Source: Bog-473 sp963834405
GTDB lineage: Bacteria; Actinomycetota; Acidimicrobiia; Acidimicrobiales; RAAP-2
Reading direction: 5' to 3'
Length of the DNA stretch: 64,000 bases
NCBI GenBank assembly: GCA_963834405.1
Contig: CAWIBX010000007.1
Coordinates: forward strand, 620,001-684,000
Position numbers and translations under genes: made by a program. The notes under the pieces were generated by a model. That model saw nothing but the letters and a program-made list of their open reading frames with translations. It did no database searches and was not told the DNA's origin. Positions 27,411 through 37,039 of this stretch are shown here, piece by piece (the first letter of the stretch is position 1; each line of letters begins with the position of its first letter).

Positions 27411-28210
27411 CCACCATCGGCCCCGAATCTGGTGTCGGCAGACTGACTGCCTCCCATGGTGGCCATGAGGCTGACCATCGGCGGGGACCCAAGGTAGGCG
27501 TCCCAATAGCCAGGCGTGAACGAGGAACGTCCTTCCGGAGAGACCGTCGGCATCACCCAGTCGAACGAGGTGAACCCGGCAACCTTGAACTCCTGTCGGT
27601 AACCCTCGGTCGGCAGGTAGTAGTTATCAATCTCGAACACGGTTCCGTCCGGATTGTAAAACCGGTATGTGATTGTGCTGCCATCCTGCGGCTCCGATGC
27701 ACCCAACTTGACGAACCCATACGGCCGGTACCGGTTGAAGTGTTCGCGCGGATTAGCCGGGTAGTCATTGCAGCCGATGACACAACCGCCGGGGCGGAGG
27801 AGCCCAGCCACGCCCTGTACCAGGGAGCGAAGCTCCTCGCGGTTGCGGGCATAGTTGAACAGGAAGGAGCAGAGGGCGATATCGAAGTGCTCACCGAGAT
27901 CCACGGTTGCCACGTCGGCCAAGACATACTCCGCGCCGAGTGGCACAGCCTCCTCCGCTCTTCGAGCCAAGGAGACCATCTCGGGCGAGATGTCCACTCC
28001 GACCACGCGGCCGGCGCCTCGGCGAAGAAGTTTGCGAGAATAAATGCCGTCGCCACAGGCGAGGTCCACGACCGAGCACCCTTCGAGATCCGGAAGGAGC
28101 GCGAACATTGAGTGCTCTTCGACGTGGAGACGGAAGGGCAGACGCTTGGATTCCTGGTATTCCCGGCCTATGCTGTCGTACTCCGCGGCCACGTGGTCGA
28201 AGTCGGACAT
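27407..28210 (-). CDS. SAM-dependent methyltransferase, class I
   Basis: 267 residues from 28210 (an in-frame start at 28252 adds 14). Motif I is VVDLACGDGIYSRKLL, with VVGVDISPEMV as motif II. LRPGGCVIG follows. It methylates a small molecule by family; DFDHVAAEYDSIGREYQESK resembles toxoflavin-type methyltransferases. The stop codon lies inside the inverted-repeat site of fragment 1, so the gene sits exactly at the inner edge of the island. Confidence 0.85.
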   Translation of the reverse strand: MSDFDHVAAEYDSIGREYQESKRLPFRLHVEEHSMFALLPDLEGCSVVDLACGDGIYSRKLLRRGAGRVVGVDISPEMVSLARRAEEAVPLGAEYVLADVATVDLGEHFDIALCSFLFNYARNREELRSLVQGVAGLLRPGGCVIGCNDYPANPREHFNRYRPYGFVKLGASEPQDGSTITYRFYNPDGTVFEIDNYYLPTEGYRQEFKVAGFTSFDWVMPTVSPEGRSSFTPGYWDAYLGSPPMVSLMATMGGSQSADTRFGADGG

Positions 28211-28362
28211 TGCGGGCAGATAGTAACGGCTGGCCGTCAAGTGGCGGTTCAAGCTCGCTGTTCCTCAGGGTGCCCGGCGCCTCCCCCAACGTCGAGTCGA
28301 ACGTTGACCCGGTTCTGGTTAGTGCAACCGCGACTGCACCGACAACGCTTTAGAGTCAGGCG

Positions 28363-29586
28363 ATGACTTCACCCGACGGCCCCACCCTCACCGTCTTCAC
28401 GGCTCCGTGGTGTCCCCACTGCAAGCGCGTGAAGAAATTTTTCGCCGCGCACCGGGTCCCGTACGACGTGGTCGACATCGACGAGAACCCAGAGAGTCTC
28501 GAGCGTCTTAAAGCGCTACAGAACGGAGGGCAAATCATCCCCACGGTCGTTTACGCGGATGGGACCCACGACGTGAATCCGAGCGACGAGACCTTGGCCA
28601 ACCGCATCGGACTTACCCTCGAGGCCGATCGGTCGACCTACGATCTCGTAATCATCGGCGGCGGGCCGGCGGGGCTGGCGGCCGCTATCTACGCCGCTCG
28701 TGAAGGCATTGATTCCATCGTCGTCGACGGCAGTGCCCTAGGTGGCCAAGCGGGAATTAGCGACCGAATCGACAACTATCCGGGGTTCCCTGAAGGAATA
28801 TCGGGAACCGAGCTCGCCGAGCGATTCGTGACTCAGGCGCGACGCTACGGCGTAGAACTCCTCTCGGCTGTGTCGGTCGCAGCGCTCGAGACCGATGGCG
28901 AGAACTTAGTTACGTCACTATCCTCTGGGCAGCAGCTCAGCTCCGCCGCGGTAATCGTGGCCACAGGGTCGAAGTATCGCAACCTCGACGTTCCGGGTGA
29001 GGACGAGCTCATCGGCAGTGGCGTTCATTTTTGCGCCACGTGTGATGGACCCTTCTACAGGGGGGCCGATGAAGTCGTTGTTATCGGGGGCGGTAACTCG
29101 GCCTTGGAGGAGGGACTGCACCTGTCCGAGTTCGCCGAACGGGTGCGAGTGCTCGCACGCTCCGATCTCTCTGCCTCATCTGTTCTCCAAGATCGTGTCC
29201 GCTCCGATCCCCAGTTCACGATCCACACCGGTGTGAATATCGTGGCGCTGGAGGGTGAGGAAGGCCGATTCTCCGCCGTTGTGGCCCGCGACCGCGCGAG
29301 CGGCGAGACCTATCGCTACCCCGCCGCCGCAGTATTCGTCTTTATCGGCCTCCACCCGAACACTGGATTCCTCGATGACACGGTGGAGCGGGACGCCGGC
29401 GGGTTCCTCGTCACGAGCCCCACCATGGAGACCTCGGTGCCGGGCGTTTTCGCCGCCGGTGACGTGCGTTCAGGGTCGACGAAGCAACTGGGATCGGCAG
29501 TGGGTGACGGCATCGCCGCTCTCCTCATGACGCGCCGGTACCTCGAGGTCCATCGCCATAAGGCGGTGGCTCTGGTCGACGCCTGA
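28363..29586 (+). CDS. Glutaredoxin-thioredoxin reductase fusion
   Basis: 407 residues. Residues 1-80 form a glutaredoxin/NrdH-like domain with CPHC in TAPWCPHCKRV and QIIPTV (cis-Pro). Residues 90-400 form a low-molecular-weight thioredoxin reductase: GGGPAGLAAAIYA, redox CATC in FCATCDGPF, GGGNSALEEG for NAD(P)H, and GVFAAGDVRSG. The fusion supplies a reductase and its own disulfide carrier in one chain, passing electrons from NAD(P)H through FAD and two Cys pairs. Function in redox defence is inferred. Confidence 0.93.
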   Translation: MTSPDGPTLTVFTAPWCPHCKRVKKFFAAHRVPYDVVDIDENPESLERLKALQNGGQIIPTVVYADGTHDVNPSDETLANRIGLTLEADRSTYDLVIIGGGPAGLAAAIYAAREGIDSIVVDGSALGGQAGISDRIDNYPGFPEGISGTELAERFVTQARRYGVELLSAVSVAALETDGENLVTSLSSGQQLSSAAVIVATGSKYRNLDVPGEDELIGSGVHFCATCDGPFYRGADEVVVIGGGNSALEEGLHLSEFAERVRVLARSDLSASSVLQDRVRSDPQFTIHTGVNIVALEGEEGRFSAVVARDRASGETYRYPAAAVFVFIGLHPNTGFLDDTVERDAGGFLVTSPTMETSVPGVFAAGDVRSGSTKQLGSAVGDGIAALLMTRRYLEVHRHKAVALVDA

Positions 29587-29721
29587 CCAGGCGTTGATCT
29601 CTCGAATTCTCAAGAACGCCGAAGATTGGGCTGCCGCAGCTGAAACGAGGATCCTCAGTTGGCCAGGTTGGATCGATTCTCCTCACCACTCGTGAGTCTT
29701 GGTCGCGTCCAGCCAGTCCCA

Positions 29722-30141
29722 TTAGGTGTCGGGTCGGTCCGTGTAGATACCTCCCAGTCCTGAGTGGATCTCTATCCAGTCGGCTCCGTCGTCCCCGGCC
29801 GTCCAGGAGTAGAGGGCGTCAGGGGAGAAATAGCCCATTCCGGCGGTGACACGCTGGCTACCGAAACGCAGCTCTCCTCGGAGGACGTAGTTGACCTGGT
29901 AGGTCCCGTGCCGGTGCGGCTTGACCCGTTCACCTGGTTTGGCCGACTCGTGGTAAACGCAGAGTCGGTCCGTCTGAACCAGCGTGCGAGTGACAAGGTC
30001 GCGACCGAGCACTTCGAACAGCTCCTCGGCGCCGGGAGCACCGGCCAACATCTCCTCGTTGGTTTGGCCGGGGACGGAAGCGACGTCGAAGACGAACGGG
30101 CGCAGGGTGTCGGCCACCGGCTCAGTGTTCCACAGCGCCAT
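29722..30141 (-). CDS. Cupin-domain protein
   Basis: 139 residues with a single cupin barrel: KPHRHGTYQVNYVLRGELRFG carries the metal-binding His pair, and YFSPDALYSW the second motif. An about 60-residue helical N-terminus precedes it. Could be a small dioxygenase, isomerase or a binding protein. Divergent from the SDR at 30329. Confidence 0.8.
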   Translation of the reverse strand: MALWNTEPVADTLRPFVFDVASVPGQTNEEMLAGAPGAEELFEVLGRDLVTRTLVQTDRLCVYHESAKPGERVKPHRHGTYQVNYVLRGELRFGSQRVTAGMGYFSPDALYSWTAGDDGADWIEIHSGLGGIYTDRPDT

Positions 30142-30300
30142 CCGGCGATGCCATGGAAGCTCTCCGAGGCGGTTCTCCGACTTTCACGAGTACTCTCCGC
30201 GGGGCCGGTAACCGACTAGGGAGGTTCCTCTTTTGCGAGTCCGTTCGGACCGCAAAGGAGATGTGTTGGCCATCGCCCAAGACGAACGATGCGAAAGGAA

Positions 30301-30340
30301 GCAGACTCATGCCCGACGAAGCAGACTCATGCCCGACAGC
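30301..30340 (+). repeat. 20-bp tandem duplication over a start codon
   Basis: gcagactcatgcccgacgaa occurs at 30301-30320 and again (17 of 20 bases) at 30321-30340. Each copy carries atgcccgac. The first ATG (30309) has the Shine-Dalgarno (aaggaag) but opens only a 12-codon frame; the second (30329) opens the SDR. Confidence 0.8.
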
Positions 30341-31027
30341 GAAGTAGGTAACTTTGGCTCTTCCGTCGACAATCGTCACCTTCTGCTGATCGGCGCCGGG
30401 CCGGGTCTTGGAATGGCCGTTGCTCGTCGCTTCGCCGACGGCGGTTATCGAGTGACCTTGGTGGCTCGCACCACGGACGGACTCCGCGATCTCGCTGACG
30501 GCCTGGCTGACACCGGAGCCCAGATTGGCACGATTGCGGCAGATGCCAGCGACCCCGAGGCTCTAGGAGCTCGGATGGCTGAGCTCTACAACGAGCAAGG
30601 TGCGCCAGGGGTCATCATCTACAACGCAGTCATGGGCGCTCCGGACACGCTTCTGAGCTCGAGCGCCGAGCACCTCCAGACGGCCTATACGGTCGACGTC
30701 ATCGGCGCCATCGTCGTGACACAGGTCGCTGCCCCAGCCATGCGGGCGGCCGGCTCGGGCACCATCATCGTGACGGGTGGTGGTTTCGCAGACCATCCGA
30801 TCCCAACCCTCGCGACCGTTTCCCTCGGCAAAGCAGCGCTCCGATCCGCTGCCACCATGCTCGGATCCGATCTGGAGCCCGATGGCATACGCGTGGCGAC
30901 ATTGACGATCGCCGGGCAGATCGTTGCAGGCACCGCCTTCGATCCCGAGAACATCGCGAAGCGCTATTGGGAGGTCGTCCACACTGACGGTCCCTGGCAG
31001 GCGGAGTTTCGCTACACCGGCGAATAG
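30329..31027 (+). CDS. Short-chain dehydrogenase/reductase (divergent)
   Basis: 232 residues from 30329. Rossmann start HLLLIGAGPGLGMAVARRFA, YNAVMG in place of NNAG, then TVSLGKAALRS where SDRs usually have YxxxK, so the catalytic Tyr is replaced. Likely NAD(P)-binding but with altered or no oxidoreductase activity. The start region is duplicated (30301-30340), leaving the good Shine-Dalgarno site in front of a short out-of-frame leader. Confidence 0.8.
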   Translation: MPDSEVGNFGSSVDNRHLLLIGAGPGLGMAVARRFADGGYRVTLVARTTDGLRDLADGLADTGAQIGTIAADASDPEALGARMAELYNEQGAPGVIIYNAVMGAPDTLLSSSAEHLQTAYTVDVIGAIVVTQVAAPAMRAAGSGTIIVTGGGFADHPIPTLATVSLGKAALRSAATMLGSDLEPDGIRVATLTIAGQIVAGTAFDPENIAKRYWEVVHTDGPWQAEFRYTGE

Positions 31028-31356
31028 GACTCGAGAGAGGCGACCGCTCGATCACCGAGTTCGTCGAGCGACCAGTCGCAGAAGGAAGCAGACAACTTCC
31101 TCGCCCCGAGCCGAAGGTGATCGACGGCCTCGACAGCGAGCATCCCTGATCATCGGCCGGCCCAGGAGCTCGGCGTCGCGCCACGGCGAGACCGGTGCCT
31201 GATTGCGTATCTCCAAAAGCCAAGGTGCCGTTTCACGTTCTGCCGGCGCTCCCAAAAATCATCGCTCCTTGCCGCCCATGGCTTTATCTGGCTATGCCAG
31301 ACTCGGAATTTACAGTCATAAGGCTGACTGTGGTGCACTGCCGACCGGGGGTAGCC

Positions 31357-32919
31357 ATGACGTCCGACGAAACCGCCCACAGAGATCCTTCTGGGAGCCG
31401 CCACTGGCATATTGCCCACGGCTGCGCGACGGGCCTGTGTTTGAGCGTCGTTCTCGCGGCGTGCGGAGTATTACCGAGCTCAGCGTCACCCGCGTCGTCC
31501 GGTACCTCGACGTCGGTGAGCACCTTACGCGCTCTGTCCGGAATCACCGTAACCGGGCCTGTTCCGATTGGTTCTCCGACCTTCAATAACACCCTCTATG
31601 GCACTAATTTCGATCTTTCCAAGGTCGGTTACGCCAAGTCCCAGTTCTTCGTCTCAGGCACCGCTCACTCCTACGTCCCCGCGCAGCCCCTGACGAGCAA
31701 TGGCAAGTGGAAGGTCACGACCGGGGTGAGTGCGCCGTACAAGACACGGGTCGCCGTGTACCGTCCGATCAACCCGAAGAAGTTCAATGGCACGGTCGTG
31801 GTCGAGTGGCTCAATGTGAGCGGCGGCACGGACGACGCCCCTGACTGGACGCTTTCACATAACGAACTGGTCCGCGACGGCTTCGCCTGGGTGGGGGTGT
31901 CGGCCCAAGAAGTCGGGGTGGCCTCGGCGAAAACGACCGATCCCACCGAGTACTCGTCGCTGTCGCACCCGGGCGACAGCTTCTCGTACGACATCTTCTC
32001 GCAGGCTGGCCAAGCGGTGCGCGAGGACGCCCCAAAAATCTTGGGTGGTTTGCGGCCTCACAGGGTCATTGCCGTGGGTGAATCGCAGTCGGCGGGCCGC
32101 CTCATGACGTACATCGATGCCGTACAGCCGATTACGCACGTCTATCAAGGTTTCCTGGTCCACAGTCAGTTCGGTACCGGTGCTCCACTTTCCCAAGCAC
32201 CACAGACCAACTATGTCGCTCCGACTCCGACCACGATCCGCAGCGATATCGGAGTTCCGGTTATGGAATTCGAGACCGAAACCGACGTTGACAGCAGCAA
32301 TCTGACTGACCGCCTGCATTACGGCAATCCTAAGTGGTTCCGACTCTGGGAGGTAGCGGGTAGCTCGCATTACGACTACTACGGCCTCTCGATCGGTCCC
32401 AATGACACCGGCAATGGTCAGGGGGCAGTGAAGAACCTGGCTGCCATGCAGAATCCGACGCGCACTCCGGTCGGAGGCTTCAACTGCACCGTTCCGATCA
32501 ACACCGGTGGAACGCACTGGGCACTCAACGCCGCGGTCTACTGGCTCAACAGGTGGGTCGTGACAGGTATTTCGCCGCCCCGGGCACCTCTCCTGGCGAC
32601 GACCCATGTCTCGCCAGTGGTGTTCAAGCTGGATGCGAACGGAAATGCCATCGGAGGCGTGCGTACTCCACAGGTCGACGCGCCGATCGCCGCTCTGGGC
32701 AGCCAAGGCAACAGCGGCGGCTTCTGCGTGCTCTTCGGCTCCACCGTGCCTTACAACGCGGCTCACCTCGCCAGCCTGTACAAGACCCACGCCCAGTTCG
32801 TCGCGGCCTGGGCCCGTGCAGTGAAGAGGGAAGGTGCGAATGGGTTCCTGCTCCGGGCCGATGCCACTGAGCTATTGCACTCGGCAGTGGTCTCGCAAGT
32901 CGCACGGCGCGATGGCTGA
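31357..32919 (+). CDS. Secreted lipoprotein, alpha/beta-hydrolase domain
   Basis: 520 residues. A lipobox (LSVVLAACG) gives an acylated Cys near residue 35, so the protein is probably anchored outside the membrane. The catalytic domain shows VGESQSAGRL (nucleophile Ser), FETETDVDSS and SSHYDYYG (His region), matching the large alpha/beta-hydrolase domain family (PF20091-like). Substrate unknown, probably an ester or lactone taken up with the neighbouring catabolic genes. The start at 31357 is chosen because it precedes the signal peptide. Confidence 0.85.
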   Translation: MTSDETAHRDPSGSRHWHIAHGCATGLCLSVVLAACGVLPSSASPASSGTSTSVSTLRALSGITVTGPVPIGSPTFNNTLYGTNFDLSKVGYAKSQFFVSGTAHSYVPAQPLTSNGKWKVTTGVSAPYKTRVAVYRPINPKKFNGTVVVEWLNVSGGTDDAPDWTLSHNELVRDGFAWVGVSAQEVGVASAKTTDPTEYSSLSHPGDSFSYDIFSQAGQAVREDAPKILGGLRPHRVIAVGESQSAGRLMTYIDAVQPITHVYQGFLVHSQFGTGAPLSQAPQTNYVAPTPTTIRSDIGVPVMEFETETDVDSSNLTDRLHYGNPKWFRLWEVAGSSHYDYYGLSIGPNDTGNGQGAVKNLAAMQNPTRTPVGGFNCTVPINTGGTHWALNAAVYWLNRWVVTGISPPRAPLLATTHVSPVVFKLDANGNAIGGVRTPQVDAPIAALGSQGNSGGFCVLFGSTVPYNAAHLASLYKTHAQFVAAWARAVKREGANGFLLRADATELLHSAVVSQVARRDG

Positions 32920-33064
32920 GTCGATTCGTACTGTCTTCGGCCGATTAGGTAGAGGCCGGAAACGATCAATCGTGTCGCGGCAGCCGCAGCCCGATGGGTG
33001 CAAAATCTCGGTTGGTTCCGTGCCGGCGTCGATCGCCTCGAATGCCCGGGGGCTACGCGCGCGG

Positions 33065-34498
33065 ATGACAGCGGTCTCCGGATTGACGATCGTTATCGCC
33101 AGCTCCGCACGCAGTCGACCTCGGGCAGCTTGGTCCTTCGTCTCCCACAAGGCGCTTGATCGATCCCGGATCGTCGTGATGGCTCTGATTAGTTCTTTGG
33201 TCGTCGTAATTCTCCCCGCATCACCGAGCGGGGCCCAGAACGCTCCGGTCGCCTACACGATGCAATCCCAGCAGATCGGCCCGTCGCAGTTGGTGGTCGC
33301 AGCCTTGTATCGACCGACCACCACCACGCCCAACGAGTCGACAGCCCTGATTGTGGTGCACCAGATCCCCGTCGGCGCCGAGCTCCCATGCCCCCAGTTG
33401 GCCCAACGAGGCTTCACCGTCGTATGCACCGACGAGACCGGGACGACGTGGGACCAGCTGGCCCAGGGCGTCGGGTACGGCGTTTCCTACGCCCGGTCGC
33501 TGCCGGACATCCACCACGTCGTGCTGCTGGGCTGGAGCGGCGGAGGCTCCATGGTGGCCTACTACCAGAACGTCGCCGAGAACGGAGTGGCCGTGTGTCA
33601 AGCTCCCGAACGGCTCGATCCGTGCACCAGCTCACTTTCAAGGCTGCCACGCGCTGACGGCGTGGTGTTTCTCGACGCCATTCCGGGGTTGGCCTTTTCG
33701 TTCATGTCGGCGCTCGATCCCGCGACCGTCACGCCTGCTGGCCTCACCAGCCAGGTCACGCCGTCCCTAGATCTCTTCAGCCAGCGAAACGGCTACAACC
33801 CCGATCCCAATCAGTCATCGAAGTACTCCCCGTCGTTCATCAGCCGTTACACGCAGGCCCAGGGTCAACGCGAAGCCGCCTTGGTCAGTGCCGCGCAGCG
33901 CCTTGAGAAACAGTCCACCAAGGGTCTTGGGAACCCCAATGAAACGGCGTTTCCGGTGGGACACGACGCTGCTCGTATCTGGCAGCAGGACACCAGCCTC
34001 CTCTCTCACACCAACGGCACGCATCTGCTGATCACGCCGACGAGTCCGAACGGCAAGCTCCAGGTGGTCCACTCCGTGCGGGTACCCTCGGACAGCCCGG
34101 TCCCCTCCTCACCCCAAGCCGACGACTCCGCCCCGACCGGCTACCCCGTCGGCACCTTCTTGTCCGAAGACGCCATCAAGGCACCCGACTATCACCTGAC
34201 CGCCGATTCCATAGCGGGGGTCGACTGGGCCTCCTCCAACACCTCCACGGTCCTCAACGTTCAGGGCATCACCGTTCCTTTGCTCATGATGTCGATGTCT
34301 GCGCACTACTGGGTCGTGCCCTCGGAGATGTACTACCGAGCTGCGCACAAGTCGAAGGACAAGACGCTCGCGTACGTCGAGGGCGCCGAACATACGTTCA
34401 ACCCATGCACCATTTGTCAGACCTCACCCAATGAATTCGGTGACACCGAAACCGAATTGTTCAACTACGTGGCGAATTGGCTTGAGGCGAGGTACTAA
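33065..34498 (+). CDS. Exported alpha/beta hydrolase
   Basis: About 477 residues from the ATG at 33065; an ATG at 33179 lies at the hydrophobic segment itself (MALISSLVVVILPASPSGAQ) but would lose the basic n-region. Nucleophile elbow LLGWSGGGSMV (GxSxG) and C-terminal VEGAEHTFNPC with the His. It follows the lipoprotein hydrolase in the same direction, so the two may form an extracytoplasmic esterase pair. Substrate unknown. Confidence 0.8.
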   Translation: MTAVSGLTIVIASSARSRPRAAWSFVSHKALDRSRIVVMALISSLVVVILPASPSGAQNAPVAYTMQSQQIGPSQLVVAALYRPTTTTPNESTALIVVHQIPVGAELPCPQLAQRGFTVVCTDETGTTWDQLAQGVGYGVSYARSLPDIHHVVLLGWSGGGSMVAYYQNVAENGVAVCQAPERLDPCTSSLSRLPRADGVVFLDAIPGLAFSFMSALDPATVTPAGLTSQVTPSLDLFSQRNGYNPDPNQSSKYSPSFISRYTQAQGQREAALVSAAQRLEKQSTKGLGNPNETAFPVGHDAARIWQQDTSLLSHTNGTHLLITPTSPNGKLQVVHSVRVPSDSPVPSSPQADDSAPTGYPVGTFLSEDAIKAPDYHLTADSIAGVDWASSNTSTVLNVQGITVPLLMMSMSAHYWVVPSEMYYRAAHKSKDKTLAYVEGAEHTFNPCTICQTSPNEFGDTETELFNYVANWLEARY

Positions 34499-34589
34499 CT
34501 TGTCTTGCTGAACCCAATATGACCTATGCAGCCGCGCCCGCCACGGCAGTAACAAGTCGCTACGCTCGCAACGCACGCACTTCGGCCGA

Positions 34590-34851
34590 TCACCCGCCGA
34601 GAGCCTTGATGATCATCTGCGCCATCACCTTGGGCCCAAGAGCCGTTGGGTGGTGAGCAAAGCACGTGACGCCGAACACGTACTTGGCGCCCTGCGTCCA
34701 TTGTTGTGACGGCGGTGCGCAGACGGTGTGATCTCCCTTGACGGCGTAGGGGTTCCGCCGGTCGAGTTCTGCCAGGAGTTTCTCTTCGAGGACCCGGGCG
34801 AACCCTGTGGGATCGGACCTCGCATGGGCACACCGTTGACAGGTTCCTCAC
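34590..34851 (-). pseudogene. C-terminal remnant of an SGNH/GDSL-type hydrolase
   Basis: The minus-strand frame ending at 34590 reads about 85 residues of protein-like sequence: FARVLEEKLLAELD, GDHTVCAPPSQQWT and HHPTALGPKVMAQMIIKALGG. The HP-containing block resembles the C-terminal catalytic His block of SGNH esterases. There is no start codon, and a stop bounds it at about 34850, so the N-terminal domain is lost. Confidence 0.45.
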
Positions 34852-34938
34852 GTTTCGCCATAGTCTGCGAGGAGGGGTCTGCAGTGTCGCCGCGGCGTAG
34901 CATGCTCGAGGGAAGCTGCACAAGGGAGGGTCGGCCTC

Positions 34939-36135
34939 ATGGTTAAGACGGCAATTATCTCGGTCGACGGTCACGTGAAGGCGTCACGGGCCGGGTACCG
35001 GGACTACATCTCGAAGAAGTACCTCGAGGCCTACGACGAGACCGTGAAGGAGGCCGAGGAGCAGGGCATCCCTGACGCCGGCAATTTGAACCCTGAATAC
35101 GGGTTCGATGCGCAGTGGGACTCCACGGCGCGCTGGGAGACCATGGAGGGCCAGGGTGTGGTGGCCGAGGTCTTGTTCCCTAACGGCCAGCCGTTCCAGA
35201 TCAACCGTTTCGAGGACATCGGCCGGGCCTCCAACCCAGAACTCGAGGCCGAGGGCCGGCGGGCCTACAACACGTGGCTGGCCGACTTCTGCGCCGAGAC
35301 CCCCGGCCGGCGCGCGGGCCAGGCCGTGGTTTCGTTCAATGACGCCGACCAGGCCATCGCCGATGTTCATTGGGCCAAGGAGCATGGCCTCGGCGGGATC
35401 ATGATGCCCGCTCTCCAACCCGGCGGCATCAATTTCTTCGACCCGGTGCTCGATCCGATCTGGGCCACCATCGAAGAGGTCGGCTTGCCGATCAGCCAGC
35501 ACGGTGGCGCCGGCCTTCCCGGCTACAGCGCTCCGGGCTTTGCCATGATCCTCACCATCATGATCGAGAACGCCTTCTACTCGAACCGCTCGATCTGGCA
35601 GATGATCGCCGGCGGGGTCTTCGACCGCTTTCCCGGCCTCAGGGTGGCCTTCGTCGAGACCCAGCTCATGTTCCTGACGCCAGCCATTGAACAGCTCGAC
35701 ATGAGCTTGAGCATGGGTGACGACTGGATGGCGTTCGCCCGGTTCATGCAGAGGGAGCGCACTGTCGCCAACCAGGCCAGCGACTATATCGGGGTCAACT
35801 GCTTCGTCGGGGTGTCACCCTTCGATACGAAGCAGGCGCCGATCGATCAGCTCGTGGGCAAGGACGCTGATCAGAGTCCGCTGCCCGGCTTCCACATCGG
35901 CGCCGAGGCCGCCATGTTCGGTGTGGACTATCCCCATTTCGAGTCCTTCGTGCCGAACACGTCCGAGAAGGTGGCCTCGCTCGTCGACAATCCCAGCGTG
36001 ACCGAAGAAGATGCCAACAAGGTCCTTTTCCGAAACGCCGCCGAGCTCTACGGCTTCGACCTCGAAATGCTCGCGCCCCACTTCGATCGGGTCGGCTTCG
36101 ACATAGCCGACGTGCTCACGTCAAGCTCGGCCTAA
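34939..36135 (+). CDS. Amidohydrolase-2 family (TIM-barrel metal hydrolase)
   Basis: 398 residues. ISVDGHV supplies the first-strand metal site, SQHGGAG and VAFVETQ the barrel His/acid positions, and FGVDYPHFESF the C-terminal Asp. Family members are hydrolases or decarboxylases of aromatic and keto acids. The ATG is preceded by a weak ggaggg-like site. Likely part of the catabolic cargo of the island. Confidence 0.88.
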   Translation: MVKTAIISVDGHVKASRAGYRDYISKKYLEAYDETVKEAEEQGIPDAGNLNPEYGFDAQWDSTARWETMEGQGVVAEVLFPNGQPFQINRFEDIGRASNPELEAEGRRAYNTWLADFCAETPGRRAGQAVVSFNDADQAIADVHWAKEHGLGGIMMPALQPGGINFFDPVLDPIWATIEEVGLPISQHGGAGLPGYSAPGFAMILTIMIENAFYSNRSIWQMIAGGVFDRFPGLRVAFVETQLMFLTPAIEQLDMSLSMGDDWMAFARFMQRERTVANQASDYIGVNCFVGVSPFDTKQAPIDQLVGKDADQSPLPGFHIGAEAAMFGVDYPHFESFVPNTSEKVASLVDNPSVTEEDANKVLFRNAAELYGFDLEMLAPHFDRVGFDIADVLTSSSA

Positions 36136-36292
36136 CGCGGACGACCAAGCGATCGGAAGAGCCGGCTCCTAGTCACTCGGTCACGGAAGCCGGCGAAGAC
36201 CGCCGACTCGCTCTTCGCGTCGTAGTGCACCATGTCCTGCGCAGTGGCTTTCGTCGAAGATGTGGGAGTGACCGGTCTGAGCCTCCCAGAGC

Positions 36293-37039
36293 TCAGGTTC
36301 CCGCGGCTTGGCCCCCGTCGATGTGGAGCGTCTCCCCCGTGACAAAAGTGGCTCGCTCGAGGTAGAGCACACCATCGACAACATCGCTGATTTCGCCGAG
36401 CCGGCCGAGGGGATGAAGTTCTGCCATACCCGCATAGGGGACGGCCTCATCCGTCGTCCTTATTACTCCCAGAGACACAGCGTTGACCCGAACCCCGCGC
36501 GATGCGTACTCAATCGCGAGCGATCGCGTGGCGGCGTTCAAACCCCCTTTGGTGAGGGCAGTCAGTGCGGCTGGTGTTCTGCTGTCGGCCTTGTCCACGA
36601 GGCTGGTCGTGATGTTGACCACATGGCCGCTTCCCTGCGAGACCATCTGACCAATGACTCGCTGGGTCACGTAGAAGAACCCGGCCAAGTTCACCGAGGT
36701 GATCAAGACATACTCCTCGAGCGTGTAGTCCGTGAAGGCCTTGCCGATGAACACTCCCGCGTCGTTGACCAGGCAGTCGATTCGTCCGAACCGATCGAGA
36801 GCTTGCTCCACCAAGTTTTCAGCCGTCTGCTCTTCGGTGATGTCACCCCTAACCGTGAGAAAGTCATCCTCGTCAGCGGCGCCGATCGATCGGGAGGTTG
36901 CGACAACGGCATATCCATCTCGGCGGAAGCCAGAGACCAGCCCTGCGCCAATGCCCTTTGAACCGCCGGTGATAATCGCGACGCGCCGGTCTGACGGCGA
37001 AGGTCTGGCCTGTGCAGTGGCGCCGAGTGACGAGTTCAT
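36293..37039 (-). CDS. SDR family oxidoreductase, altered active site
   Basis: 248 residues. Cofactor loop TGGSKGIGAGL, NDAG strand and IDGGQAAGT C-terminus. The usual YxxxK reads TALTK (in AALTALTKGGLNAATRS), so Lys is kept but the catalytic Tyr is not. The ATG overlaps the DUF3237 stop (ATGA), making it the last gene of a three-gene minus-strand operon. Confidence 0.88.
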   Translation of the reverse strand: MNSSLGATAQARPSPSDRRVAIITGGSKGIGAGLVSGFRRDGYAVVATSRSIGAADEDDFLTVRGDITEEQTAENLVEQALDRFGRIDCLVNDAGVFIGKAFTDYTLEEYVLITSVNLAGFFYVTQRVIGQMVSQGSGHVVNITTSLVDKADSRTPAALTALTKGGLNAATRSLAIEYASRGVRVNAVSLGVIRTTDEAVPYAGMAELHPLGRLGEISDVVDGVLYLERATFVTGETLHIDGGQAAGT

